Below, piece by piece: positions 10,133-19,800 of a DNA stretch of 64,000 nt; position 1 is the stretch's first letter; each line of letters opens with the position of its first letter. This DNA is from Streptomyces purpureus (GTDB lineage: Bacteria > Actinomycetota > Actinomycetes > Streptomycetales > Streptomycetaceae). A program made the translations under genes and the position numbers. The notes beneath the pieces are model-generated. The model was not told where the DNA came from. It saw only the letters and a list, made by a program, of their open reading frames with translations, and did not search any database. Location: positions 46,851-110,850 of the forward strand of contig NZ_BMQQ01000004.1 of NCBI RefSeq assembly GCF_014648195.1, read 5' to 3'.

Positions 10133-10927
10133 GTGGCCGGACCGACGACCGCCGAACGGGGCGCGCGCACACCGAAGGGGTCGTCGGGCCGGCCGTCCCG
10201 CCCGGGAGAACCGGCCGGCCGCGGCTTCTCGAGCCTGCGTACCCTCCTGCTGAGCGCGCTCGCACTCGCCCTCGCCGCCGGTGCGGTCTGGGTCCTCTAC
10301 GGCTCCACCTGGCTCCGCGCCGAACACGTCAGGGTCTCCGGCGTCCGGGTCCTGACGGCCCGTGAGGTCCAGTCCGCCGCGGAGGTCCCGCTCGGCGACC
10401 CCCTGATCTCCGTCGGCACGGGAGACATCGAGGACCGGCTGCGCCGCGAACTGCCCCGGATCGACACGGTGGAGGTCAGCCGTTCCTGGCCGCACGGAAT
10501 CGTTCTGGAAGTGACCGAACGAAAGCCGGTCCTCCTCATCGAAAAGGGCGGAAAGTTCACAGAAGTGGACTCGAAGGGCGTGCGCTTCGCCACGGTCGAC
10601 AAGGCGCCCTCCGGCGTACCCCTGCTCCGCCTGGCCGCCGAGCGCTCCCCGAGCCTGCGCCGCTTCGACTCCGACCGGCTGCTGGCCGAGGCCGTGGAGG
10701 TGACCGGCGAACTCCCCGGAGAAATCGCCGAGGACGTCCGGGTCGTCACCGTGACCTCGTACGACTCCATCACCCTGGAGCTCGGCCGGGGCCGCACCGT
10801 CTTCTGGGGCAGCGGCGAGGACGGCCCCGCCAAGGCACGGGTCCTGACCGCCCTGATGAAGGCCGCGCCCAAAGCGGGGCACTTCGATGTGAGCGCCCCG
10901 AGTGCCCCGGCGGCAGCGCGGAGTTGA
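10133..10927 (+). CDS. ftsQ: Cell division protein FtsQ/DivIB
   Basis: Bitopic divisome protein. The 264-aa sequence has a basic cytoplasmic tail of about 36 residues, one membrane segment at about 37-55, then an extracellular POTRA domain (WLRAEHVRVSGVRVLTAREV) and the FtsQ domain with SWPHGIVLEVTERKPV. The GTG start has an AGGCAGGGG ribosome site just upstream and lies 13 bases after murG. It ends before the ftsZ regulatory gap and is likely the last gene of the dcw transcript that does not need the ftsZ promoters. Confidence 0.94.
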   Translation: MAGPTTAERGARTPKGSSGRPSRPGEPAGRGFSSLRTLLLSALALALAAGAVWVLYGSTWLRAEHVRVSGVRVLTAREVQSAAEVPLGDPLISVGTGDIEDRLRRELPRIDTVEVSRSWPHGIVLEVTERKPVLLIEKGGKFTEVDSKGVRFATVDKAPSGVPLLRLAAERSPSLRRFDSDRLLAEAVEVTGELPGEIAEDVRVVTVTSYDSITLELGRGRTVFWGSGEDGPAKARVLTALMKAAPKAGHFDVSAPSAPAAARS

Positions 10928-11043
10928 CGCACATCCGTGCTGGCCAGCACCCTGGTTGGTCAGCGCTATGGGTGATCACATAGGGTGAAAAGAAAAACGG
11001 GAGGTTCGGCGTGTTCGTTGAACGTGCGCCACTTGTCGACTTA

Positions 11044-11077
11044 GTGTCCTGTTCGGAAGAGTCCAGCGAACAGACAC
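11044..11077. promoter_or_regulatory. Inverted GACAC pair, candidate WhiA-binding site upstream of ftsZ
   Basis: GTGTC at 11044-11048 and GACAC at 11073-11077 face each other at the outer ends of a near-perfect inverted repeat (TGTTCG/CGAACA inner arms, about 11-base centre). GACAC is the published core of the Streptomyces sporulation regulator WhiA, and ftsZ is a reported WhiA target. The match to this system is my inference from the motif. Confidence 0.45.
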
Positions 11078-11083
11078 ACTGGT

Positions 11084-11108
11084 AACCCTAAACTTCAACG
11101 TTAGGGTT
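11084..11108. promoter_or_regulatory. Perfect 8-bp inverted repeat in the ftsZ leader
   Basis: AACCCTAA at 11084-11091 and TTAGGGTT at 11101-11108 are exact complements separated by nine bases. It lies 100 bases before the ftsZ GTG. It could be a protein site or an RNA hairpin in the 5' leader. It is unusually AT-rich for the surroundings. Confidence 0.45.
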
Positions 11109-11207
11109 TGGGTCGGCGTTTCGGACCGTCCCATTCGGCATCCGTCGTCGCGACGCGTCTACCACCGCGCAGCGGCGACACGTAACTCGAGGCGAGAGGC
11201 CTTCGAC

Positions 11208-12422
11208 GTGGCAGCACCGCAGAACTACCTCGCAGTCATCAAGGTCATCGGTGTCGGCGGCGGTGGTGTCAATGCCATCAACCGAATGATCGAGGTGGGC
11301 CTCAAGGGCGTCGAGTTCATCGCGATCAACACTGATGCGCAAGCCCTGTTGATGAGCGACGCCGACGTCAAGCTCGACGTCGGCCGCGAACTCACCCGCG
11401 GCCTCGGCGCCGGGGCGAACCCGGCAGTCGGCCGCAAGGCGGCAGAGGACCACCGCGAGGAGATCGAGGAGGTCCTCAAGGGGGCCGACATGGTCTTCGT
11501 CACCGCCGGTGAGGGCGGTGGCACCGGCACCGGCGGCGCACCCGTCGTCGCCAACATCGCGCGCTCGCTCGGCGCCCTGACGATCGGCGTCGTCACGCGC
11601 CCCTTCACCTTCGAAGGCCGCCGCCGCGCCAACCAGGCGGAGGACGGCATCGCCGAGCTCCGCGAAGAGGTCGACACCCTCATCGTCATCCCGAACGACC
11701 GGCTGCTGTCCATCTCGGACCGCCAGGTCTCGGTCCTCGACGCCTTCAAGTCGGCCGACCAGGTCCTGCTGAGCGGTGTGCAGGGCATCACCGACCTCAT
11801 CACCACCCCGGGTCTGATCAACCTCGACTTCGCCGACGTCAAGTCGGTCATGTCCGAGGCCGGTTCGGCGCTCATGGGCATCGGCTCGGCCCGCGGCGAC
11901 GACCGCGCGGTGGCCGCGGCCGAGATGGCGATCTCCTCGCCGCTCCTCGAAGCCTCCATCGACGGCGCCCGGGGCGTACTGCTCTCCATCTCCGGCGGCT
12001 CCGACCTCGGTCTCTTCGAGATCAACGAAGCCGCCCAGCTGGTCAGCGAGGCCGCCCACCCCGAGGCGAACATCATCTTCGGCGCCGTCATCGACGACGC
12101 GCTCGGCGACGAGGTCCGGGTCACGGTCATCGCGGCCGGCTTCGACGGCGGACAGCCGCCGGCCCGCCGCGACAACATCCTCGGCTCGGCCGCCGCCAAG
12201 CGCGAGGAGCCGGCGCCCGCCACCCGCCCGACCGAGCCCCGCCCCATCGGCGGCCTCGGCACGGTCACCTCCCGCGAGGAGCCGCCGGCCGCCCCGGCCG
12301 AGCCGGCCCCGGCCGCCAGCGAGACCGCGGCCACGCCGGTCGCCCCGCCGGTGGTCCCGCCGGCCCGTCCGTACCCGGACACCTCGGCCGAAGAGCTGGA
12401 TGTCCCGGACTTCTTGAAGTGA
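11208..12422 (+). CDS. ftsZ: Cell division GTPase FtsZ
   Basis: Tubulin-like GTPase that forms the cytokinetic ring and, in Streptomyces, the sporulation ladders. The 404-aa protein has the N-terminal [11 protein letters not shown] nucleotide loop, the tubulin signature [12 protein letters not shown] near residues 102-113, the T7 loop NLDFADV, and the conserved C-terminal peptide LDVPDFLK. A Pro/Ala-rich linker of about 60 residues precedes that peptide. It starts with GTG at 11208. pgeF overlaps its stop as GTGA. Confidence 0.98.
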   Translation: MAAPQNYLAVIKVIGVGGGGVNAINRMIEVGLKGVEFIAINTDAQALLMSDADVKLDVGRELTRGLGAGANPAVGRKAAEDHREEIEEVLKGADMVFVTAGEGGGTGTGGAPVVANIARSLGALTIGVVTRPFTFEGRRRANQAEDGIAELREEVDTLIVIPNDRLLSISDRQVSVLDAFKSADQVLLSGVQGITDLITTPGLINLDFADVKSVMSEAGSALMGIGSARGDDRAVAAAEMAISSPLLEASIDGARGVLLSISGGSDLGLFEINEAAQLVSEAAHPEANIIFGAVIDDALGDEVRVTVIAAGFDGGQPPARRDNILGSAAAKREEPAPATRPTEPRPIGGLGTVTSREEPPAAPAEPAPAASETAATPVAPPVVPPARPYPDTSAEELDVPDFLK

Positions 12423-13150
12423 TAGGGCAGCACGATCACGTGAGCGGCGCCCACTTCGCCTTCACCGACCGGTGGGGCGGGGTGAGCGCCGTTCCGTACG
12501 AGGAGCTCAACCTCGGGGGAGCGGTGGGGGACGACCCCGCCGCCGTACGGACCAACCGCGAGCGGGCCGCCGCCACTCTCGGGCTCGACCCGGCGCGGGT
12601 GGTCTGGATGAACCAGGTCCACGGCCCGGACGTCGCGGTCGTCGACGGTCCATGGACCACGGACGACATTCCGGGCGTCGACGCGGTGGTCACCGCCCGG
12701 CGCGGACTCGCCCTCGCCGTCCTCACGGCCGACTGCACCCCGGTCCTGCTGGCCGACCCGGTCGCGGGGGTGGTCGCCGCGGCCCACGCGGGCCGGCCCG
12801 GAATGGTCGCCGGAGTCGTCCCCGCCGCGGTGCGCGCCATGATCGAACTGGGCGCCGAGCCCTCCCGGATCACCGCGAGAACCGGTCCCGCGGTCTGCGG
12901 ACGCTGCTACGAGGTCCCCGAGGAGATGCGGGCCGACGTCGCCGCGGTCGAACCGGCGGCCTGGTCCGAGACCAGCTGGGGCACCCCGGCCGTCGACGTC
13001 ACCGCCGGCGTCCACGCCCAGCTCGACGCGCTGGGCGTGAAGGAGCGAGCGGCGTCCCCGGTCTGCACCCTGGAATCGCGCGACCACTACTCGTACCGCC
13101 GGGACCGCACCACCGGGCGGCTCGCCGGATATGTCTGGCTGGACGGATGA
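12419..13150 (+). CDS. pgeF: Peptidoglycan editing factor PgeF (YlmD/YfiH, polyphenol-oxidase fold)
   Basis: Member of the YfiH/DUF152 family, now known as a purine-nucleoside-processing or peptidoglycan-editing enzyme. It shows the metal-site segments [19 protein letters not shown] and AAAHAGRPG, and the C-terminal [14 protein letters not shown]. In many family members the HAG is followed by Trp-Arg; here it is Arg-Pro. The GTG at 12419 overlaps the ftsZ stop by four bases and gives 243 aa; a GTG at 12440 is an alternative. Its position between ftsZ and yggS is the conserved ylm order. Confidence 0.88.
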   Translation: MIGQHDHVSGAHFAFTDRWGGVSAVPYEELNLGGAVGDDPAAVRTNRERAAATLGLDPARVVWMNQVHGPDVAVVDGPWTTDDIPGVDAVVTARRGLALAVLTADCTPVLLADPVAGVVAAAHAGRPGMVAGVVPAAVRAMIELGAEPSRITARTGPAVCGRCYEVPEEMRADVAAVEPAAWSETSWGTPAVDVTAGVHAQLDALGVKERAASPVCTLESRDHYSYRRDRTTGRLAGYVWLDG

Positions 13151-13160
13151 GGCACACGGC

Positions 13161-13898
13161 ATGACCGATCGAACCGATCACACCGATCGCAGGGACGAAC
13201 TCGCGGCGAACCTGGCGCGGGTGGAGGAACGTATCTCCGCCGCCTGCGCGGCCGCCGGGCGCAAGCGGGAGGAGGTGACCCTGATCGTGGTCACCAAGAC
13301 CTACCCCGCGAGCGACGTCCGGCTGCTGCACGAGCTCGGTGTCCGGCATGTCGCCGAGAACCGCGACCAGGACGCCGCTCCGAAGGCCGCCGCGTGCGCG
13401 GATCTTGACCTCACCTGGCACTTCGTGGGCCAGCTGCAGACCAATAAGGTCCGTTCCGTGGTGGGTTATGCCGATGTGGTGCAGTCCGTCGACCGGATCA
13501 GGCTCGTCGACGCACTCTCCGCGGCTGCGGTGAAGGCGGAGCGTGAGATCGGCTGCCTCGTCCAGGTCGCGCTCGACGCCGAGGCGGGGGAGCGCGGCGC
13601 GCGCGGCGGCGTCGCCCCCGACGGCATCGAGGAGTTGGCCGCGGCGGTGGACGCCGCCGAGGGGCTGCGGCTCGACGGACTGATGACCGTCGCGCCGCTC
13701 GCCGGACCGTTCGCGGGCCGGCAACATGCGGCGTTCGAGCGGCTGATGGAATTCGCATCCCGCCTGCGCGCGAACCATCCTGCTGCGAACATGGTGTCAG
13801 CAGGGATGAGTGCGGACCTCGAAGAGGCCGTCGCGGCCGGAGCGACACATGTGCGCATCGGTACGGCGGTACTCGGAGACCGTCCTCGGCTCGGGTAA
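13161..13898 (+). CDS. YggS-family pyridoxal-phosphate homeostasis protein
   Basis: Single-domain PLP-binding TIM-barrel protein of the YggS/YlmE/PROSC family, which buffers pyridoxal phosphate; no catalytic reaction is established. The PLP lysine is in LIVVTKTYPASDV, and the phosphate loop is near the C-terminal MSADLEEAVAAGATHVRIGTA. I chose the ATG at 13161 (245 aa) because the next upstream in-frame start lies inside pgeF and the family begins close to this point. It sits ten bases after pgeF in the division-linked ylm block. Confidence 0.92.
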   Translation: MTDRTDHTDRRDELAANLARVEERISAACAAAGRKREEVTLIVVTKTYPASDVRLLHELGVRHVAENRDQDAAPKAAACADLDLTWHFVGQLQTNKVRSVVGYADVVQSVDRIRLVDALSAAAVKAEREIGCLVQVALDAEAGERGARGGVAPDGIEELAAAVDAAEGLRLDGLMTVAPLAGPFAGRQHAAFERLMEFASRLRANHPAANMVSAGMSADLEEAVAAGATHVRIGTAVLGDRPRLG

Positions 13899-14039
13899 CG
13901 TCGCGAAGCAAGTCGGACCACAGCAGAAAATATGGTCATTCCCACTCAAAAGTGGGTAGACCGAGTGGATCGCGGGCACTTGGTGACGCTGCGACATTGG
14001 CCAGTAGGGCGATCCACCACAGAGCGGAGGACTCAGAGA

Positions 14040-14663
14040 ATGGCCGGCGCGATGCGCAAGATGGCGGTCTACCTCGGCCTCGTGGAGGACGATGGGTACG
14101 ACGGCCGGGGCTTCGACCCCGACGACGACTTCGAACCCGAGCTGGAGCCGGAGCCCGAGCGTGAGCGGCGCCGCCACCCGGCCCCGCACCAGGTGGAGCG
14201 GGAGGAACCGGTACGAGTCGTACCGCCGCCCGCCCAGCGGGAGCCGGTGCCCCACGCCGCCGCGCTTCCCGCCGACAACGGACGTCCGGCACGAATCGCC
14301 CCCGTGGCATCCATCACACCTGAACGCCCGAACCTGGAGAAGAACGCACCTGTGATCATGCCCAAGGTCGTGTCCGAGCGGGAGCCCTACCGCATCACCA
14401 CACTCCACCCGCGGACCTACAACGAGGCCCGTACCATCGGGGAACACTTCCGCGAGGGCACCCCTGTGATCATGAACCTGACCGAGATGGACGACACCGA
14501 CGCGAAGCGACTTGTCGACTTTGCCGCGGGACTCGTCTTCGGGCTGCATGGCAGCATTGAGCGCGTGACGCAGAAGGTGTTCCTCCTGTCTCCTGCTAAC
14601 GTCGATGTCACGGCGGAGGACAAGGCCCGTATCGCAGAGGGCGGATTCTTCAACCAGAGCTGA
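14040..14663 (+). CDS. sepF: Cell division protein SepF
   Basis: Membrane-associated FtsZ partner that aligns FtsZ filaments; it replaces FtsA in actinobacteria. The ATG at 14040, preceded by GCGGAGG, gives 207 aa starting [14 protein letters not shown], the usual membrane-binding amphipathic start. A charged, Glu/Pro-rich linker (residues about 20-100) leads to the SepF core with [19 protein letters not shown] and [21 protein letters not shown] 141-bp gap separates it from yggS. That gap holds a small hairpin (13941-13956) and a possible promoter box near 14005. Confidence 0.94.
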   Translation: MAGAMRKMAVYLGLVEDDGYDGRGFDPDDDFEPELEPEPERERRRHPAPHQVEREEPVRVVPPPAQREPVPHAAALPADNGRPARIAPVASITPERPNLEKNAPVIMPKVVSEREPYRITTLHPRTYNEARTIGEHFREGTPVIMNLTEMDDTDAKRLVDFAAGLVFGLHGSIERVTQKVFLLSPANVDVTAEDKARIAEGGFFNQS

Positions 14664-14733
14664 GAGAACGACACCGGGAACGACCCGGCCGCGAGGCCGG
14701 TAAGACGAGAGCCAGGGGAGAGGGAAGCGCGGG

Positions 14734-15024
14734 ATGGGCGTCGCACTACAGGTGGTCTACATCGCGCTGATGTGCTTCCTCATCGTGCTGATCTTCAGGC
14801 TTGTCATGGACTACGTCTTCCAGTTCGCCCGTTCATGGCAACCCGGCAAGGCGATGGTGGTCGTTCTCGAGGCCACCTACACTGTCACCGATCCACCGCT
14901 CAAGCTTCTGCGGCGGTTCATCCCGCCGCTGCGTCTCGGGGGCGTGGCACTCGACCTGTCCTTCTTCGTTCTGATGATCATCGTCTACATCTTGATCTCC
15001 ATCGTGAGCAGCTTCGCGAGGTGA
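14734..15024 (+). CDS. YggT-family membrane protein (YlmG)
   Basis: Small integral membrane protein of 96 aa with two hydrophobic segments (about residues 5-27 and 68-92), separated by the conserved loop with EATYTVTDPPLKLLRRFIPP and the LRLGGVALDLSF motif of the YggT family. The family is linked to division and membrane processes without a known reaction. The ATG at 14734 has a purine-rich GGGGAGAGGG site. It lies between sepF and divIVA, as in other actinobacteria. Confidence 0.9.
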   Translation: MGVALQVVYIALMCFLIVLIFRLVMDYVFQFARSWQPGKAMVVVLEATYTVTDPPLKLLRRFIPPLRLGGVALDLSFFVLMIIVYILISIVSSFAR

Positions 15025-15079
15025 ATGTGGACGATACGGTCTTGCCGACTGCCGACGACTACGTAGAGGTGAAGTAGAG

Positions 15080-16189
15080 ATGCCCCTGACCCCTGAGGAC
15101 GTGCGGAACAAGCAGTTCACGACCGTCCGCCTCCGAGAAGGCTATGACGAGGACGAGGTCGATGCCTTTCTCGACGAGGTCGAGGCCGAACTGACCCGCC
15201 TGCTCCGCGAGAACGAGGACCTGCGCGCCAAGCTGGCCGCCGCGACGCGTGCCGCCGCGCAGAACCAGCAGCAGGGCATGCGCAAGCCTCCGGAGCAGCA
15301 GGACCGGCCCGTCGGTCCGGGCGCCCCCGTGCCCGCCGCCATATCCGGTCCGCCGGTGCAGCAGCAGCCCCCGCAGATGGGTCCGCCGCAGCTGCCGTCC
15401 GGTGCTCCTCAGCTTCCTGCCGGCCCGGGCCACGGCCCCGGCCCGATGCAGGGTGGTCCGCAGGGCCCCATGGGTGGCCCCGGTCCGATGCAGGGCGGTC
15501 CGATGGGTGGCCCGATGGGCGGACCCATGGGTGGTCAGATGGGTCACGCTCCGCAGCTCCAGCAGCCGCAGATGCAGCAGCCCGCTCAGGGTCCCGGTGG
15601 CGACAGCGCCGCGCGTGTCCTCTCGCTCGCCCAGCAGACCGCCGACCAGGCGATCGCCGAGGCGCGCTCCGAGGCCAACAAGATCGTCGGCGAGGCGCGT
15701 TCGCGCGCCGAGGGCCTGGAGCGGGACGCCCGCGCCAAGGCCGACGCGCTGGAGCGGGACGCGCAGGAGAAGCACCGCGTCGCGATGGGCTCCCTGGAGT
15801 CCGCCCGCGCCACGCTGGAGCGGAAGGTCGAGGACCTGCGGGGCTTCGAGCGTGAGTACCGTACGCGCCTGAAGTCGTACCTGGAGTCGCAGCTGCGCCA
15901 GCTGGAGACCCAGGCCGACGACTCGCTGGCCCCGCCGCGGACCCCGGCGACCGCGTCGCTGCCGCCGTCCCCGTCGATGGCCTCGGCCGGCGCGAGCGCC
16001 CCGTCCTACGGCGGCAACCAGTCGATGGGCTCCGGCCCCTCTATGGGCGGCCCCTCCTACGGCGGCCAGCAGCAGATGTCCCCGGCGATGACCCAGCCGA
16101 TGGCCCCGGTCCGCCCGCAGGCCCCGCAGCCGATGCAGCAGGCCCCGTCGCCGATGCGTGGCTTCCTGATCGACGAGGACGACAACTGA
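15080..16189 (+). CDS. divIVA: Polar growth determinant DivIVA (Wag31)
   Basis: Coiled-coil protein that binds curved membrane and directs tip extension in Streptomyces. The 369-aa sequence has the N-terminal DivIVA domain (residues 1-60, LTPEDVRNKQFTTVRLREGY). A low-complexity Gln/Pro/Gly/Met linker (about 70-175) includes repeated MGGP units. A long coiled coil (about 175-285) follows, then a second Gly/Pro/Ser/Met tail ending in GFLIDEDDN. The long linker between the two coiled coils is typical of streptomycete DivIVA. The ATG lies 55 bases after yggT. Confidence 0.96.
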   Translation: MPLTPEDVRNKQFTTVRLREGYDEDEVDAFLDEVEAELTRLLRENEDLRAKLAAATRAAAQNQQQGMRKPPEQQDRPVGPGAPVPAAISGPPVQQQPPQMGPPQLPSGAPQLPAGPGHGPGPMQGGPQGPMGGPGPMQGGPMGGPMGGPMGGQMGHAPQLQQPQMQQPAQGPGGDSAARVLSLAQQTADQAIAEARSEANKIVGEARSRAEGLERDARAKADALERDAQEKHRVAMGSLESARATLERKVEDLRGFEREYRTRLKSYLESQLRQLETQADDSLAPPRTPATASLPPSPSMASAGASAPSYGGNQSMGSGPSMGGPSYGGQQQMSPAMTQPMAPVRPQAPQPMQQAPSPMRGFLIDEDDN

Positions 16190-16234
16190 CGGCGCCCACG
16201 GGCGCGGTGAGCGCGTAGCCGTCGGCAGGCGTCG

Positions 16235-16286
16235 CACCAAAGGGCCGGGCCCAGGACACGAGAGTCCTGGGCCCGGCCCTTTGGTG
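16235..16286 (+). terminator. 23-bp perfect terminator hairpin after divIVA
   Basis: Arms 16235-16257 and 16264-16286 are exact complements over 23 bases with a six-base loop. It starts 46 bases after the divIVA stop. There is no long T run, as usual in high-GC actinomycetes. It can end transcription from divIVA and may also act against antisense transcription. Confidence 0.85.
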
Positions 16287-16890
16287 TGGGGTGGGTGCGG
16301 GTGGGCCTGCGGCGGGCTTGTTCCCCCACCCTCCCCCTACGCCCTGGGGCGTGGGGGGCGGACCCCCACTTCCCGAAACTGGGGCTCCGCCCCAGACCCC
16401 GCCAGGCGGCTGCTCCGCGCCGCGCGGCGCACAACCTCGGGGTACGGAACCGGCCCCGGACCCCGGGCCCGGCCGAGTCGTCGCCCGCGCTGTCGCGCGG
16501 CGCGCACGCCTCGGCGTACGGGGCCCGTCCAGGATTCGCGTCCCTGGGCACCGCGACGCGCCGTGCAGCGCGCAACTTCGGCCCCCCGGACCCCGGGCCC
16601 GGCCGAGTCGTCGCCCGCGCTGTCGCGCGGCGCACATCCCGGCGTTCGGTGCCGTTCGGCCCTCGGGCACGGCCCGGGCGTCGCCAGAGCCGTGCGCGGC
16701 GTACGCGCCTCGGCGTACGGGGCTCCGCCCCTGCCCGGGGCGCGGGCTGGGGCAGAGCCCCATCGTCCCGCTCCCCCCGTCTCGTCAGAGTTTCGGGAAG
16801 GGGTGGGGTGGGGGAGATCGCCCCGCCCCTGGGCGGGGGGAAACACCCGGGCCCGACCGCCCCCGGAGGGGCAGCCGGGCCCGGGGCCTC
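16287..16890. repeat. Non-coding repeat mosaic between divIVA and ileS
   Basis: About 600 bp without a supportable gene between two convergent genes. It contains a 50-bp exact direct repeat (16454-16503 and 16584-16633), an 18-bp exact repeat (16507-16524 and 16706-16723), and several GGGGCTCCGCCCC-type palindromes. Long imperfect inverted arms near 16320-16400 and 16740-16830 share TTCCCGAAACT and its complement. Frames run open here on both strands only because stop codons are rare at this GC content. It resembles streptomycete intergenic repeat tracts rather than a mobile element: there is no transposase and no target duplication. Confidence 0.6.
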
Positions 16891-16895
16891 AGGCG

Positions 16896-19800
16896 TTACG
16901 CCTTGCGGAGGCGGAACGTCAGCGACAGGCCCTCGTCGGTGAACGGCGAGCCGAAGGTGTCGTCCGCGGGGGTCGTCGTGAACTCCGTCGCCAGGACCTC
17001 GTCCGAGATCAGCGACGTGTGGTCCGACAGCGCCGACTCGACCTCCGGGTCCGTCGACTGCCAGCGCAGGGCGATCCGGTCCGCCACGTCCAGGCCGCTG
17101 TTCTTGCGGGCCTCCTGGATCAGGCGGATCGCGTCGCGGGCCAGGCCCGCCCGGCGGAGCTCGGGGGTGATCTCCAGGTCCAGGGCGACCGTCGCGCCCG
17201 CGTCCGACGCGACCGACCAGCCCTCCCGCGGCGTCTCCGTGATGATCACTTCCTCCGGCGTGAGCGTGATCGTCTCGCCGTTGACCTCCAGCGACGCCTC
17301 ACCCGAGCGCAGCGCCAGCGACAGCGCCGCCGCGTCCGCCGCCGCGACCGCCTTCGCCACGTCCTGGACGCCCTTGCCGAACCGCTTGCCCAGCGCCCGG
17401 AAGTTCGCCTTGGCCGTCGTGTCCACCAGGGAGCCGCCGACCTCGGAGAGCGAGGCCAGCGAGGTCACGTTCAGCTCCTCGGTGATCTGCGCGTGCAGCT
17501 CCGGCGACAGGGACTCGAAGCCCGCCACCGCCACCAGCGCCCGCGACAGCGGCTGGCGGGTCTTCACGCCCGACTCCGCGCGCGTGGCCCGGCCCAGCTC
17601 CACCAGACGACGGACCAGCGCCATCTGCGCCGACAGCTCCGGGTCGATCGCCGACAGGTCCGCCTCCGGCCAGGTCGACAGGTGGACCGACTCCGGGGCC
17701 TCCGGCGTCACCGGCACCACCAGGTCCTGCCAGACCCGCTCGGTGATGAACGGCGTCAGCGGGGCCATCAGGCGGGTGACGGTCTCGACGACCTCGTGGA
17801 GGGTGCGCAGCGCGGCCTTGTCGCCCTGCCAGAACCGCCGCCGCGACCGCCGCACGTACCAGTTCGAGAGATCGTCCACGAACGCCGACAGCAGCTTGCC
17901 CGCACGCTGGGTGTCGTACCCCTCCAGCGCCTGCGTCATCTGGTCCACCAGCGCGTGCAGCTCGCTCAGCAGCCAGCGGTCAAGCACCGGCCGCTCGGCC
18001 GGCGCCGGGTCCGCCGCGCTCGGCGCCCAGCCGGACGTACGGGCGTACAGGGCTTGGAAGGCCACCGTGTTCCAGTACGTGAGGAGGGTCTTCCTGACCA
18101 CTTCCTGGATCGTGCCGTGGCCGACCCGACGCGCCGCCCACGGCGAACCGCCGGCCGCCATGAACCAGCGGACCGCGTCCGCGCCGTGCTGGTCCATGAG
18201 CGGGATCGGCTGCAGGATGTTGCCCAGGTGCTTGGACATCTTGCGGCCGTCCTCGGCGAGGATGTGCCCCAGGCAGACCACGTTCTCGTACGACGACTTG
18301 TCGAACACCAGCGTGCCGACCGCCATCAGCGTGTAGAACCAGCCGCGGGTCTGGTCGATCGCCTCGGAGATGAACTGCGCCGGGTACCGGCTCTCGAACA
18401 GCTCCTTGTTCTTGTACGGGTAGCCCCACTGCGCGAACGGCATCGAACCCGAGTCGTACCAGGCGTCGATCACCTCCGGCACCCGCACCGCGGTCAGCGC
18501 GCAGCCGTCCTGCGGGCACGTGAAGGTCACGTCGTCGATGTACGGGCGGTGCGGGTCCAGCGACGACTGGTCCGAGCCGGTCAGCTCGGTGAGCTCGGCG
18601 CGCGACCCGACGCAGGTGAGGTGGTTCTCCTCGCAGCGCCAGATCGGCAGCGGCGTACCCCAGTAGCGGTTACGGGACAGCGCCCAGTCGATGTTGTTGT
18701 TCAGCCAGTCGCCGAAGCGCCCGTGCTTGACCGAGTCCGGGAACCAGTTGGTGTTCTCGTTCTCCTCGAGCAGCCGGTCCTTCACGGCGGTCGTACGGAT
18801 GTACCAGGACGGCTGCGCGTAGTACAGCAGCGCCGTGTGGCAGCGCCAGCAGTGCGGGTAGCTGTGCTCGTACGGGATGTGCCGGAAGAGCAGGCCGCGC
18901 TCCTGGAGGTCCGCGGTGAGCTTCTCGTCCGCCTTCTTGAAGAAGACCCCGCCCACCAGCGGCACGTCCTCCTCGAACGTGCCGTCGGGACGGACCGGGT
19001 TCACCACCGGCAGCCCGTAGGCGCGGCAGACCTTGAGGTCGTCCTCACCGAACGCGGGGGACTGGTGGACCAGACCCGTACCGTCCTCGGTGGTGACGTA
19101 CTCGGCGTTGACGACGTAGTGCGCGGTGTCCGGGAACTCGACCAGCTCGAACGGGCGCCGGTAGGTCCAGCGCTCCATCTCGGCACCGGTGAAGGACTCG
19201 CCGGTGGTCACCCAGCCCTCACCGAGCGCCTTCTCCAGCAGCGGCGCGGCGACGACGATCTTCTCCTCGCCGTTCGACGCCACCACGTAGGTGACCTCGG
19301 GGTGGGCCGCCACCGCCGTGTTGGACACCAGGGTCCAGGGCGTGGTCGTCCACACCAGCAGCGCCGCCTCGCCGGCCAGCGGGCCGGAGGTGAGCGGGAA
19401 GCGGACGAAGACGGACGGGTCGACGACCGTCTCGTACCCCTGGGCCAGCTCGTGGTCCGACAGGCCGGTGCCGCAGCGCGGGCACCAGGGGGCCACCCGG
19501 TGGTCCTGGACCAGCAGGCCCTTGTCGAAGATCTGCTTCAGCGACCACCAGACCGACTCGATGTACGAGGGGTCCATGGTGCGGTACGCGTCGTCCAGGT
19601 CGACCCAGTAGCCCATCCGGGTCGTGAGCTCCGCGAACGCGTCCGTGTGCCGGGTCACCGACTCACGGCACTTCGCGTTGAACTCCGCGATGCCGTACGC
19701 CTCGATGTCCTTCTTGCCGGAGAAGCCGAGCTCCTTCTCCACGGCGAGCTCGACCGGCAGGCCGTGGCAGTCCCAGCCGGCCTTGCGGGCCACGTGGTAG

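Larger units (their letters stand above)
10928..11207 (+). promoter_or_regulatory. ftsZ upstream regulatory region with at least one sigma-70-like promoter
   Basis: A 280-bp non-coding gap before ftsZ. A TGGTCA box (10957-10962) and TAGGGT (10981-10986) are 18 bp apart and form a plausible promoter. Further downstream are two inverted repeats listed separately. Streptomyces ftsZ is known to have multiple promoters including a sporulation-induced one; which of these elements corresponds to which promoter cannot be decided by reading. The ftsZ ribosome site GGCGAGAGG lies near 11190-11200. Confidence 0.6.

Noticed and set aside
13131..13160. Extension of the yggS-type gene to 13131
   Set aside because: It lies inside pgeF and adds residues without family support; the ATG at 13161 fits better.
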